In this document: positions 57,342 to 64,000 of the stretch, one piece after another
Position numbering within the stretch: the first letter of the stretch is position 1
How the letters are laid out: each line of letters starts with the position of its first letter
DNA from: Mesobacillus subterraneus
GTDB lineage: Bacteria; Bacillota; Bacilli; Bacillales; Cytobacillaceae
Reading direction: 5' to 3'
DNA: 64,000 bases
Assembly: GCF_023715485.1 (NCBI RefSeq)
Contig: NZ_JAMBOF010000003.1
Location: 248,001-312,000, forward strand
The notes under the pieces: model-generated
What the model saw: only the letters and a program-made list of their open reading frames with translations
Databases searched by the model: none
Told to the model about the DNA's origin: nothing
Position numbers and translations under genes: made by a program

Positions 57342-58298
57342 GTGGCAAAAAGCGTTGTTCACGATAGCGGTAAAAAGCTGAATGTACGTGAAATCATACA
57401 AGAAAAGAAAAAGACAAAAAGTGTCAGCAATTTAACGGAAAAATTAATACCGAAAATTTTATTTGGAATTGCAGCAATCTCTGTTTTTACGACAATTGGA
57501 ATTGTACTTACTTTATTAACGGAAACAATCGCCTTTTTTAAAGACGTTCCTTTCATAGATTTCTTTACGGGTACTAAATTGAAGCCATTGGGAGAAAATG
57601 CTGTATTTGGAGTATTGCCTTTGCTTACTGGGACATTAATTTCAACAGTCATCGCGATGCTCGTTGCTATCCCTGTTGGGCTTATGACAGCTATTTTCTT
57701 GAGTGAGTATGCATCTGAACGGACACGAAAAGTGTTAAAGCCTATACTTGAAATTTTGGCAGGAATTCCAACGATTGTTTATGGATTTTTTGCTTTCACA
57801 TTTGTAACTCCTTTGTTAAGATCATTCATTCCTGGCCTGGAACCGACAAATATTTTGAGCCCGGGAATTGTGATGGGGATCATGATTATCCCGATGGTTG
57901 CTTCATTATCAGAAGATGCGATGAGTTCTGTGCCGAATGCGATGAGAGAAGGCGCATTGGCTTTAGGAGCAACAAAGCTTGAAGTAACCTGGAAAGTAGT
58001 CATTCCTGCAGCGATTTCAGGGATTATCGCTTCATTCGTGCTAGGAATTTCCAGAGCTATTGGTGAAACGATGATTGTTGCAATAGCGAGCGGAAGTTCA
58101 AAAAACTTCACTTTCGATGTCACGCAATCGATGCAGACAATGACAGCTTATATAGTAGAAGTAACAGGAGGAGAGGCTGCTGCCGGCACAACTCTGTACT
58201 ACAGCCTTTATGCAGTAGCCATGACCCTGTTTGTCTTCACGCTGATCATGAACCTTGTAGCTCAATATATCTCTCGAAGGTTCAGGGAGGAATATTAA
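57342..58298 (+). CDS. pstC: Phosphate ABC transporter permease PstC
   Basis: Inner-membrane permease of 318 residues with six membrane helices and a long cytoplasmic N-terminus. The binding-protein-dependent transport signature is EGALALGATKLEVTWKVVIP, the EAA loop contacting PstB. I chose GTG at 57342, 9 bases after AAAGGGG; the in-frame ATG at 57315 has a poorer site. It is followed by pstA after one base. Confidence 0.94.
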   Translation: MAKSVVHDSGKKLNVREIIQEKKKTKSVSNLTEKLIPKILFGIAAISVFTTIGIVLTLLTETIAFFKDVPFIDFFTGTKLKPLGENAVFGVLPLLTGTLISTVIAMLVAIPVGLMTAIFLSEYASERTRKVLKPILEILAGIPTIVYGFFAFTFVTPLLRSFIPGLEPTNILSPGIVMGIMIIPMVASLSEDAMSSVPNAMREGALALGATKLEVTWKVVIPAAISGIIASFVLGISRAIGETMIVAIASGSSKNFTFDVTQSMQTMTAYIVEVTGGEAAAGTTLYYSLYAVAMTLFVFTLIMNLVAQYISRRFREEY

Positions 58299-58299
58299 T

Positions 58300-59184
58300 A
58301 TGAAATATGTAGACGCGAAACAAGTCCATAAAAAAATGGGTTCCCGCTTACTGGCGAACAAACTTGCAAAAGCACTTTTCTTAATGGCGACACTATTCGG
58401 CCTTGTAGTATTGGTCGTATTAATCTATCGTGTATTGACAGCCGGATTGCCATGGATCAACATGGATTTCCTGACTAACCGCCTGTCTACTGACCCCGGA
58501 AGAGCCGGTATTTGGGGCGCCATCATGGGAACATTCTGGCTGATGCTCGTAGTGGCTCCTGTCACGATGATCCTGGGGATTGGGACAGCTATTTATCTTG
58601 AAGAGTATGCAACAAAGGGTCGTATCTCTTCATTCATTAAAACAAATATCTCGAATTTGGCTGGTGTTCCATCCGTAGTTTTTGGTATCCTTGGTCTAAC
58701 AGTTTTCGCAAGGGCTCTAGACTTAGGTTCAGTAGTGCTTGCCGGCGGTTTGACCATGGCTTTGCTTGTCCTGCCAGTCGTAGTTGTGGCCAGCCAGGAA
58801 GCAATACGTGCCGTTCCTCAATTTTTACGGGAAGCTTCTTTTGGAATGGGTGCTACAAAATGGCAGACAATCAAGAACGTCGTCTTGCCAGCCGCTTTGC
58901 CTGGAATTCTTACAGGTGTAATCCTTGCCTTATCTCGTGCGATTGGTGAAACGGCACCACTTGTTGTAATTGGAATACCTGCGTTGTTAATTCCTATTCC
59001 AGACGGAATCTTTGATAAATTCACGATTTTGCCAGTTCAGATTTATTACTGGACAATTGACTCTGCACTTGTAGCTGAATATGCAAACCTTGCAGCGGCA
59101 ACAATCGTCATTCTATTGCTAGTTTTGTTTGTAATGAACTCAATTGCTATTTTGATTCGGAATAAATTTCAAAAAAGATATTAG
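58300..59184 (+). CDS. pstA: Phosphate ABC transporter permease PstA
   Basis: Second permease subunit, 294 residues and six membrane helices. The EAA loop reads REASFGMGATKWQTIKNVVL, and GVPSVVFGILGL is the conserved PstA/PstC segment. ATG at 58300 follows AGGGAGGAAT, overlapping the end of pstC. It pairs with PstC to form the channel. Confidence 0.96.
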   Translation: MKYVDAKQVHKKMGSRLLANKLAKALFLMATLFGLVVLVVLIYRVLTAGLPWINMDFLTNRLSTDPGRAGIWGAIMGTFWLMLVVAPVTMILGIGTAIYLEEYATKGRISSFIKTNISNLAGVPSVVFGILGLTVFARALDLGSVVLAGGLTMALLVLPVVVVASQEAIRAVPQFLREASFGMGATKWQTIKNVVLPAALPGILTGVILALSRAIGETAPLVVIGIPALLIPIPDGIFDKFTILPVQIYYWTIDSALVAEYANLAAATIVILLLVLFVMNSIAILIRNKFQKRY

Positions 59185-59202
59185 TCTGGGAGGTTTTAAC
59201 TT

Positions 59203-60030
59203 ATGTCAACAGTGACGGATAAGACAAATGTAAATGTAAATACAGCTGCAGGAAATGAAGGCGCAAAAGATAATAAGAAGGTTGTTTATGATACTAAGGA
59301 CCTTAACCTTTGGTATGGTGAAGGACATGCGTTGAAAAATATTAATTTAGCGATCAATGAGAATGAAGTAACAGCAATCATCGGACCATCCGGCTGCGGA
59401 AAATCAACTTATATTAAAACATTGAACCGAATGGTTGAAATGGTTCCTTCTGTTAAAATTTCCGGTGAGATTTTATACAGGGGCCGGAACATTCTTGAAA
59501 AATCTTATCAGGTTGAAGATTTAAGAACGAGCGTAGGGATGGTATTCCAGAAACCGAATCCATTCCCGAAATCCATTTATGAAAATATCGTTTATGGTCC
59601 GAAGATTCATGGCATCCGTGATAAAAAAATCCTAGATGAAATTGTAGAAAAAAGCCTTAGGGGAGCAGCAATCTGGGACGAAGTAAAAGACCGTTTGAAC
59701 CAGAATGCTTATGGTCTTTCTGGCGGACAGCAACAGCGTATCTGTATCGCCCGCGCGCTGGCGATTGAACCAGATGTTATCCTGATGGATGAACCAACGT
59801 CAGCACTTGATCCAATTTCAACATTGAAGGTTGAGGAGCTTGTCCAGGAATTGAAAAAAGACTTCAGCATCATCATCGTAACGCACAACATGCAGCAGGC
59901 TGCCCGTATCTCTGACAAGACTGCATTCTTCCTGAATGGCGAGGTCATTGAATTTGCTGAGACGGATAAAATTTTCTCCAATCCATCAGACAAAAGGACA
60001 GAGGATTACATTACTGGACGTTTCGGTTGA
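59203..60030 (+). CDS. pstB: Phosphate ABC transporter ATP-binding protein PstB
   Basis: ATPase of the Pst complex, 275 residues. Walker [10 protein letters not shown], signature LSGGQQQR, Walker [14 protein letters not shown] and switch His in IIIVTHN. An unusually polar N-terminal extension (about 30 residues, Thr/Asn-rich) precedes the domain. A single pstB is present, whereas B. subtilis has two (pstBA and pstBB). Confidence 0.97.
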   Translation: MSTVTDKTNVNVNTAAGNEGAKDNKKVVYDTKDLNLWYGEGHALKNINLAINENEVTAIIGPSGCGKSTYIKTLNRMVEMVPSVKISGEILYRGRNILEKSYQVEDLRTSVGMVFQKPNPFPKSIYENIVYGPKIHGIRDKKILDEIVEKSLRGAAIWDEVKDRLNQNAYGLSGGQQQRICIARALAIEPDVILMDEPTSALDPISTLKVEELVQELKKDFSIIIVTHNMQQAARISDKTAFFLNGEVIEFAETDKIFSNPSDKRTEDYITGRFG

Positions 60031-60066
60031 TTTTTCCTAATAATTTCACTGGAAGGATGAGGACTC

Positions 60067-60726
60067 ATGGTAGTAAGAGGTAAATTTGATGAAGATCTTA
60101 AAACTTTGCACGGAAAATTGATGGAGCTTGGTAATTTCGCAGTAAATGCACTAAATAAATCTCTTGAATCACTCGAAAACAAAGATATCGAACTCGCGTT
60201 GAAAATTCTTGAGGATGATGCAGAGGCCAATATCATGGAAGAGGAAATCAATGACTTTGCGATTTTATTGATTGCAAAGCAGCAGCCTGTAGCGGTTGAT
60301 TTAAGAAGGCTGATTGTTGCTATAAAAATCGCGACTGATATCGAAAGAATGGCAGACTTCGCCGTTAATATCGCGAAATCCACTATCCGCATTGGAAATG
60401 AACCATTAGTTAAACCTATTGAACACATTAAGCAGATGCACCAGCTGTCTGTAGAAATGCTGACATTATCTTTAGAAGCATACAATGAGGAAGATTTAGG
60501 CAAAGCGAAACAGGTTGCCCAGATGGATGATCAAGTAGATGATCTGTATGGACAGACAATCAAGGATTTGTTAAGCCTTGCCCGAAGCAAACCAGAGCAG
60601 CTGGCTCAAATCACCCAGCTGTCATTCATCAGCCGTTACCTCGAAAGAGCAGCTGATCACGTTACAAACATCGCAGAAAATGTCTTTTACCTTGTAAAAG
60701 GAAAAAGATACGACCTAAACCAATAG
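60067..60726 (+). CDS. phoU: Phosphate signalling protein PhoU
   Basis: PhoU links Pst transport to PhoR signalling, 219 residues, two three-helix bundles. The repeated metal/acidic motifs are ATDIERMADFAVNIAK and SRYLERAADHVTNIAE. ATG at 60067 follows GGAAGGATGAGG. It is the last gene of the pst operon; B. subtilis lacks phoU in its pst operon, so Pho control may be closer to that of other Firmicutes. Confidence 0.96.
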   Translation: MVVRGKFDEDLKTLHGKLMELGNFAVNALNKSLESLENKDIELALKILEDDAEANIMEEEINDFAILLIAKQQPVAVDLRRLIVAIKIATDIERMADFAVNIAKSTIRIGNEPLVKPIEHIKQMHQLSVEMLTLSLEAYNEEDLGKAKQVAQMDDQVDDLYGQTIKDLLSLARSKPEQLAQITQLSFISRYLERAADHVTNIAENVFYLVKGKRYDLNQ

Positions 60727-60735
60727 TCCACAGTG

Positions 60736-60767
60736 AACACGCTCCTATAAAGAGAGCGTGTTTTTTT
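60736..60767 (+). terminator. Terminator of the pst operon
   Basis: AACACGCTC (60736-60744) pairs with GAGCGTGTT (60754-60762), followed by TTTTT. Confidence 0.9.
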
Positions 60768-60806
60768 ATTTCAAAAAGTAAATATTCGATTAGAGCGCAA
60801 AACCAA

Positions 60807-60827
60807 AGACCCTCTGATAGAGGGTCT
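60807..60827 (-). terminator. Orphan terminator-like hairpin
   Basis: AGACCCTC and GAGGGTCT form a perfect stem around TGATA. On the minus strand it is followed by TTGGTTTTG. It directly abuts an IS1182-type end and has no gene of its own in front. Confidence 0.6.
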
Positions 60828-60915
60828 CAGCTAGTAGATAAAAGGGGTCCGGAAAGGTCTCATTCCGAACCTTATGTTTTTGGATAGAATTTCCCAATAG
60901 GGTAGACATTTGTTG
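60828..60915. mobile_element. Solo end of an IS1182-type element
   Basis: CAGCTAGTAGATAAAAGGGG, then TCCGGAAAGGTCTCATTCCG, matches the left end of the remnant at 36691 (CAGTTTGTAGACAAAAGGGG, then TTCGGAATGCTCTCATTCCG). Similarity fades after about 80 bases (TTTTTGGAT and TAGAC are shared). No transposase remains. As in the other case, the end lies exactly at the base of a terminator-type hairpin. Confidence 0.7.
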
Positions 60916-60924
60916 TTGGCTTTC

Positions 60925-61064
60925 CTTTTACGGTTTTAAGTTCTTTCTCGTATTTTGGGGCAAAGGAGAGGCCCTGCTTTTACCGTTTTCATTTTTTTCT
61001 CGCAGTTTGGGGCAAAGGAGAGGCCCTGCTTTTACCGTTTTGGGTTAGTTCTCGCAGTTTGGGG
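60925..61064. repeat. 52-bp tandem array E, interrupted by IS256
   Basis: Units begin CTTTTACCGTTTT at 60925, 60977 and 61029. Each ends with TTTGGGGCAAAGGAGAGGCC and CTG. The third unit stops after 36 bases at GGGG, where the IS256-family element begins. Confidence 0.85.
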
Positions 61065-61127
61065 AGTCAAGCCCACTATTATGTGTAAAATCATTCCTTA
61101 GGAAAATCAAGTTATACAGCTGATATA

Positions 61128-61175
61128 TTTTTGATGTACTGGAAGGGGGGTACCCCCCTTCCAGTACATCAAAAA
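61128..61175. terminator. 48-bp perfect palindrome within the IS256 element
   Basis: The arm 61128-61151 (TTTTTGATGTACTGG, then AAGGGGGGT) is the exact inverse of 61152-61175 (ACCCCCC, then TTCCAGTACATCAAAAA). There is no loop. It lies 33 bases past the transposase stop codon and could end transcription in both directions. Confidence 0.85.
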
Positions 61176-61207
61176 TTTCGCTTCGCGGACCCTACTTCTT
61201 CTTACCT

Positions 61208-62380
61208 TTAGTCTTCTTCCTTTTCTTTGATGATTCGTTTTCCAACTTCCTCTGCGTAATCCATCAGGACAGCTCCGATCAATCTGAAAGCTGATTGTGT
61301 GTTAGGAAAGATCCTAATTACTTGTTCTCTTCTACGGACCTCTCCATTTATTCTCTCTAATGAATTTGTGCTTCGAATATGCTTATGGAACATTGGTTTC
61401 TCATCAAGGTACTGTATTGCATCTTCGAAGCCGTCTTCTAAAATCTCTATTGCTTTCGCAAGTTTTGAATTGTCTCCGTATTTTTCAATGAACTCTGTTT
61501 TGTATTTTCTCGCGTCTTCCACTTTCGCTACTTCGAATATTCTCTTTAGTGCGATCTTCACTTCATCCATCTCTTTTTTCGGCATATGGGTGATGATATT
61601 CTTTTTGAAATGGACCGTGCATCGCTGCCAGGCGGATCCTACAAACTCTTTTCCAATGGCAGCTTTTAAGCCCTTATGGGCATCGGAAATGATCAGCTTA
61701 GGTGCTTGTAAACCTCTTGACTGTAAGTGTTGGAAGAATCGTTGCCACGCTTCACAACTCTCCACATGATCTACACGTAAGCCAAGGATTTCCCGTCTGT
61801 TATTCTCATCAACGGCAGTGGCAATATAGACTGCTTTAGAAACAACACGATTGTGCTCCCTTACTTTGATATACATGGCGTCCGCAAAGATATAAGGGTA
61901 GTACATGGTATTTAGCGGCCGGTTCGCCCATTTGTTCACTACAGGATCCAACTTTTCCGTGAGAGTGGATACGAAGGATTTGGATACTTTTTGTCCACAG
62001 AGTTGTTCTACGATATTGGATACTTTTCGAGTGGAAACTCCATTTACGACCATTTCAAGCATAGAGAGGACAAAAGCCTGGTCACATCGAGCGTATTGTT
62101 CAAACACACTGGTAGAAAAATCACCACTTCGAGTACGAGGCACTCTCAGTACTATCTTTCCAATGCTTAATAAAAGTTCTCGTTCATAGTATCCGTTTCT
62201 GTAGTCGTGACGACTAGGTGTGCGCTCATAGGCACTTGCTTTTAAATGGTCATCACGCTCTTTTTCCATGAACTCATTTAATACCAAGACAATGGATGCC
62301 TTGATCACAGAATCGATGTTTGAATCCATGACGGATTCTTTTAAAATGTCAAGATTTAGGTTAAACTGTAATTGAGTCAT
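61208..62380 (-). CDS. IS256-family (mutator type) DDE transposase
   Basis: Complete transposase of 390 residues that would move the element by a copy-out mechanism. N-terminal HDYRNGYYERELLLSIGKI is typical. The catalytic core includes the first Asp in YIFADAMYIKVRE, the second Asp in LIISDAHKGLKAAIG, and the final Glu in STNSLERINGEVRRR. WQRCTVHFKKNI is the C/D(2)H signature region. ATG at 62380 follows TGGAGGAATTA on the minus strand; the frame opens at 62395. No frameshift is seen, so it may be active. Confidence 0.94.
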   Translation of the reverse strand: MTQLQFNLNLDILKESVMDSNIDSVIKASIVLVLNEFMEKERDDHLKASAYERTPSRHDYRNGYYERELLLSIGKIVLRVPRTRSGDFSTSVFEQYARCDQAFVLSMLEMVVNGVSTRKVSNIVEQLCGQKVSKSFVSTLTEKLDPVVNKWANRPLNTMYYPYIFADAMYIKVREHNRVVSKAVYIATAVDENNRREILGLRVDHVESCEAWQRFFQHLQSRGLQAPKLIISDAHKGLKAAIGKEFVGSAWQRCTVHFKKNIITHMPKKEMDEVKIALKRIFEVAKVEDARKYKTEFIEKYGDNSKLAKAIEILEDGFEDAIQYLDEKPMFHKHIRSTNSLERINGEVRRREQVIRIFPNTQSAFRLIGAVLMDYAEEVGKRIIKEKEED

Positions 62381-62474
62381 AATTAATTCCTCCACATTGT
62401 TTTCGTCGCTGATAACATTGTTGACTAAAGGAATTAATTTGACTCATTTTCTTTTTACACAATTATATGGGCTT

Positions 62475-62938
62475 AATCTAAGAGTCGACGAAAACAGGTC
62501 GCCAATAATGCCGATTGGTGACCTAAAATCTCAGATTCACTGAAAACTGGTCACCAATGATGCCGATTGGTGACCTAAAATCCGAGAGTGAATGAAAACA
62601 GGTCACCAATAATGCCGATTGGTGACCTAAAATCCGAGAGTGAATGAAAACAGGTCACCAATGATGCAGATTGGTGACCTAAAATCTAAGAGTCGACGAA
62701 AACAGGTCACCCATGATACAGATTGGTGACCTAAAATCTAAGAGTGAATGAAAACAGGTCACCAATGATACAGATTGGTGACCTAAAATCCGGGAGTAGA
62801 TGAAAACAGGTCACCAATAATGCCGATTGGTGACCTAAAATCCGAGAGTGAATGAAAACAGGTCACAATGATGCCGATTGGTGACCTAGAATCCGAGAGT
62901 CGATGAAAACAGGTCACCAATGAAGCTGATTGGGGACC
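62475..62938. repeat. 52-bp tandem array F of nine palindromic units
   Basis: Units start at about 62475, 62525, 62577, 62629, 62681, 62733, 62785, 62837 and 62888. Each has a perfect hairpin AGGTCACCAAT, a 7-base loop, ATTGGTGACCT, joined by AAAATCCGAGAGTGAATGAA-like linkers. The unit length is 52 (51 for the eighth). It lies between the IS256 element and azoR. Confidence 0.93.
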
Positions 62939-62990
62939 AACCGGCTTATCCTCTCTGTTTTTTCTAATTACTATAGTAACTCTGCACAAT

Positions 62991-63030
62991 GCAAAAAGCA
63001 GGACAGCAGAATTGCTGACCTGCTTTTTGC
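62991..63030 (-). terminator. Terminator after azoR
   Basis: GCAAAAAGCAGG pairs with CCTGCTTTTTGC, and the inner ACAGCA with TGCTGA, forming a long stem that serves the minus-strand azoR transcript. Confidence 0.85.
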
Positions 63031-63037
63031 AAATCCC

Positions 63038-63673
63038 TTAGAACGTATATGCAAGATCCTTCGCACGGGCAATTCCATTCTCTTTGATTTCCTGTGCTTT
63101 TTCTGGGTTAGCATTATGGCCTTCCAGGAACAGACCTTCAGTTGAAGGTACACCGAAGAAGTTCATAATTGTTTCGATGTAGCGGTGTCCCATTTCCATA
63201 TTTGCTGCAGGACCTTCTGAGTAATATCCTCCGCGCGCCTGAATGTGGAGAACCTTTTTGTCTGTCATCAAACCGACAGGGCCTTCCTGTGTGTACCTGA
63301 ATGTTTTGCCAGCTACTGCAACTGCATCAAGATATGCCTTCATAACTGGAGGGAATGAGAAGTTCCAAAGCGGTGTAACAAATACAATTTTGTCTGCTGC
63401 CGTGAACTGGTCAACAAGTTCAGCAAGACGGCCGATTTTTGCCTGCTCGTCTGCAGATAGCGCTGCGAATTCAGTGCCTTTTTGCAGCTTTCCCCAGCCT
63501 CCTAAAACATCTGCATCGATGTGCGGAATGTTTTCCTTAAATAAATCCAGTTGAATGATCTCATCGTTCTTGTTCAATTCCTTGTACGTCTCGATGAACG
63601 CCTTTCCTGCTGCCAAACTGAAGGATTGCTCCTCGGTTAGCGGATGTGCTGTGATGTATAAAACCGTTGCCAT
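63038..63673 (-). CDS. azoR: FMN-dependent NADH:azoreductase / quinone reductase
   Basis: Flavodoxin-fold enzyme of 211 residues that reduces azo dyes and quinones with NADH and FMN, a defence against electrophiles. FMN-binding parts are [38 protein letters not shown] and [15 protein letters not shown] at 63673 has AAAGGTGG upstream on the minus strand. Only one homologue is in the window, so a paralogue number cannot be assigned. The promoter region contains an inverted repeat resembling MhqR operators. Confidence 0.94.
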   Translation of the reverse strand: MATVLYITAHPLTEEQSFSLAAGKAFIETYKELNKNDEIIQLDLFKENIPHIDADVLGGWGKLQKGTEFAALSADEQAKIGRLAELVDQFTAADKIVFVTPLWNFSFPPVMKAYLDAVAVAGKTFRYTQEGPVGLMTDKKVLHIQARGGYYSEGPAANMEMGHRYIETIMNFFGVPSTEGLFLEGHNANPEKAQEIKENGIARAKDLAYTF

Positions 63674-63725
63674 GATGTAATTCCACCTTTTTTTTGATGT
63701 ATTGTAAATAATTTGAGAATTTTAA

Positions 63726-63756
63726 ATCTCGAATTAAAAAGTGTTTACTTCGAGAT
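63726..63756 (-). promoter_or_regulatory. Inverted repeat operator candidate upstream of azoR
   Basis: ATCTCGAA (63726-63733) and TTCGAGAT (63749-63756) form a perfect 8-base inverted repeat with a 15-base spacer. The arms resemble the MhqR (DUF24/MarR-type quinone sensor) operator TATCTCGAATTCGAGATA, but the half sites are further apart. It lies about 55-85 bases before azoR. Confidence 0.5.
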
Positions 63757-63812
63757 AATACTCCGTTTTAAAAGTGTGGTCAATAAAATTGCTCACTAGA
63801 AAATGCTTTACT

Positions 63813-63995
63813 TTATCTTAAAGTTTTCAAGGCTCCGGTCCACACTACAACCTCATCTAGCATGGTGTTGACATTATTAAGATGCAGGGCTTGTGGCTTG
63901 AATTCAGCACCATTTTCAAAGTCTGTAAATAATGACAATGTTGGATGTGTACGGATGTCAGCAATTTTCAATTCACCGCAGATTCCTCTTAGATG
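63813..63995 (-). pseudogene. C-terminal part of an NADPH-dependent FMN reductase-like protein
   Basis: A 60-residue frame (HLRGICGELKIADIR, then HPTLSLFTDFENG, then VNTMLDEVVVWTGALKTLR) resembles the C-terminus of NADPH-dependent FMN reductases. It is preceded in frame by TAG at 63996-63998, where many relatives have Gln before HLR. No start codon lies in the first 45 codons. Because the window ends here, this may be a nonsense-disrupted gene or, less likely, a sequencing or assembly change. Confidence 0.55.
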
Positions 63996-64000
63996 CTACG

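Larger units (their letters stand above)
61069..62474 (-). mobile_element. IS256-family insertion sequence
   Basis: About 1.4 kb. The left end AAGCCCACTATTATGTGTAA and the right end, inverted, AAGCCCATATAATTGTGTAA form the terminal repeats. It encodes one complete transposase and a 48-base palindrome. The flanks carry two different tandem arrays and no obvious 8-9 base target duplication, so the exact edges are uncertain by a few bases. Confidence 0.88.

Noticed and set aside
61060-61070. Target-site duplication of the IS256 element
   Set aside because: The bases flanking the two ends (GGGGAGTC and AATCTAAG) do not match, so no duplication can be claimed.
62475-62938. CRISPR-like array (29-base palindromic repeat with 23-base spacers)
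   Set aside because: The 'spacers' are nearly identical to each other, so this is an ordinary tandem repeat. No cas genes are near.

Overview
The window is a low-to-mid GC Firmicutes chromosome segment. Gene content, order, start-codon use (ATG, GTG and TTG after strong GGAGG-type sites) and regulatory signals (CIRCE, glycine T-box, sigma-W promoter, Zur and Pho boxes) match the Bacillus subtilis yqeT-yqgF to pst region closely, so it comes from a Bacillaceae member. The dense dispersed intergenic repeats suggest a Bacillus-related genus such as Mesobacillus or Cytobacillus, but that is inference. No rRNA, tRNA or CRISPR array was seen.

Layout. 1-8.5 kb: the end of hemW, then the CIRCE-controlled heat-shock operon hrcA-grpE-dnaK-dnaJ, followed by prmA, rsmE and mtaB. 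8.6-10.5 kb: a 21-bp tandem array, a Na/Pi transporter, rpsU and yqeY. 10.8-16.5 kb: a sigma-W promoter with the NfeD/flotillin membrane operon, then yqfC, yqfD and phoH. 17-22.6 kb: pgpH (c-di-AMP phosphodiesterase), ybeY, dgkA, era, yqzL and recO. 22.6-27.7 kb: T-box-controlled glyQS, ccpN and the PPDK regulator. 27.8-31.4 kb: the yqxD-dnaG-sigA operon. 31.6-36.4 kb: a membrane protein, an acyl-CoA dehydrogenase, cytochrome c-550, trmK and yqfO. 36.4-39.3 kb: a decayed IS1182-type element inserted in the ispH terminator, then ispH and yqfQ. 39.5-41.8 kb: cshB and nfo. 42-44.3 kb: the zurA-zurM-zur zinc uptake and control operon. 44.4-53.7 kb: yqfW, yqfX, ispG, yqfZ, yqgB, a Na/Pi-PhoU transporter, yqgC, an Fnr-like regulator, sodA and an MFS transporter. 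53.8-60.7 kb: pbpA and the Pho-box-controlled pstS-C-A-B-phoU operon. 60.8-64 kb: a mobile and repetitive zone with an IS1182-type end, two different 52-bp arrays, an IS256-family element, an azoreductase and the tail of a flavin reductase.

The genes are mostly housekeeping: protein folding, rRNA/tRNA modification, replication and transcription initiation, isoprenoid synthesis, zinc and phosphate homeostasis. The unusual content lies between genes: at least three dispersed repeat families, three tandem arrays lying between convergent genes, an insertion that duplicated a transcription terminator hairpin, a 48-bp perfect palindrome, and a yqxD gene whose only plausible start codon is ATT. I found no convincing new multi-gene system; the best candidates for undescribed biology are the repeat arrays and the terminator-targeting insertions.
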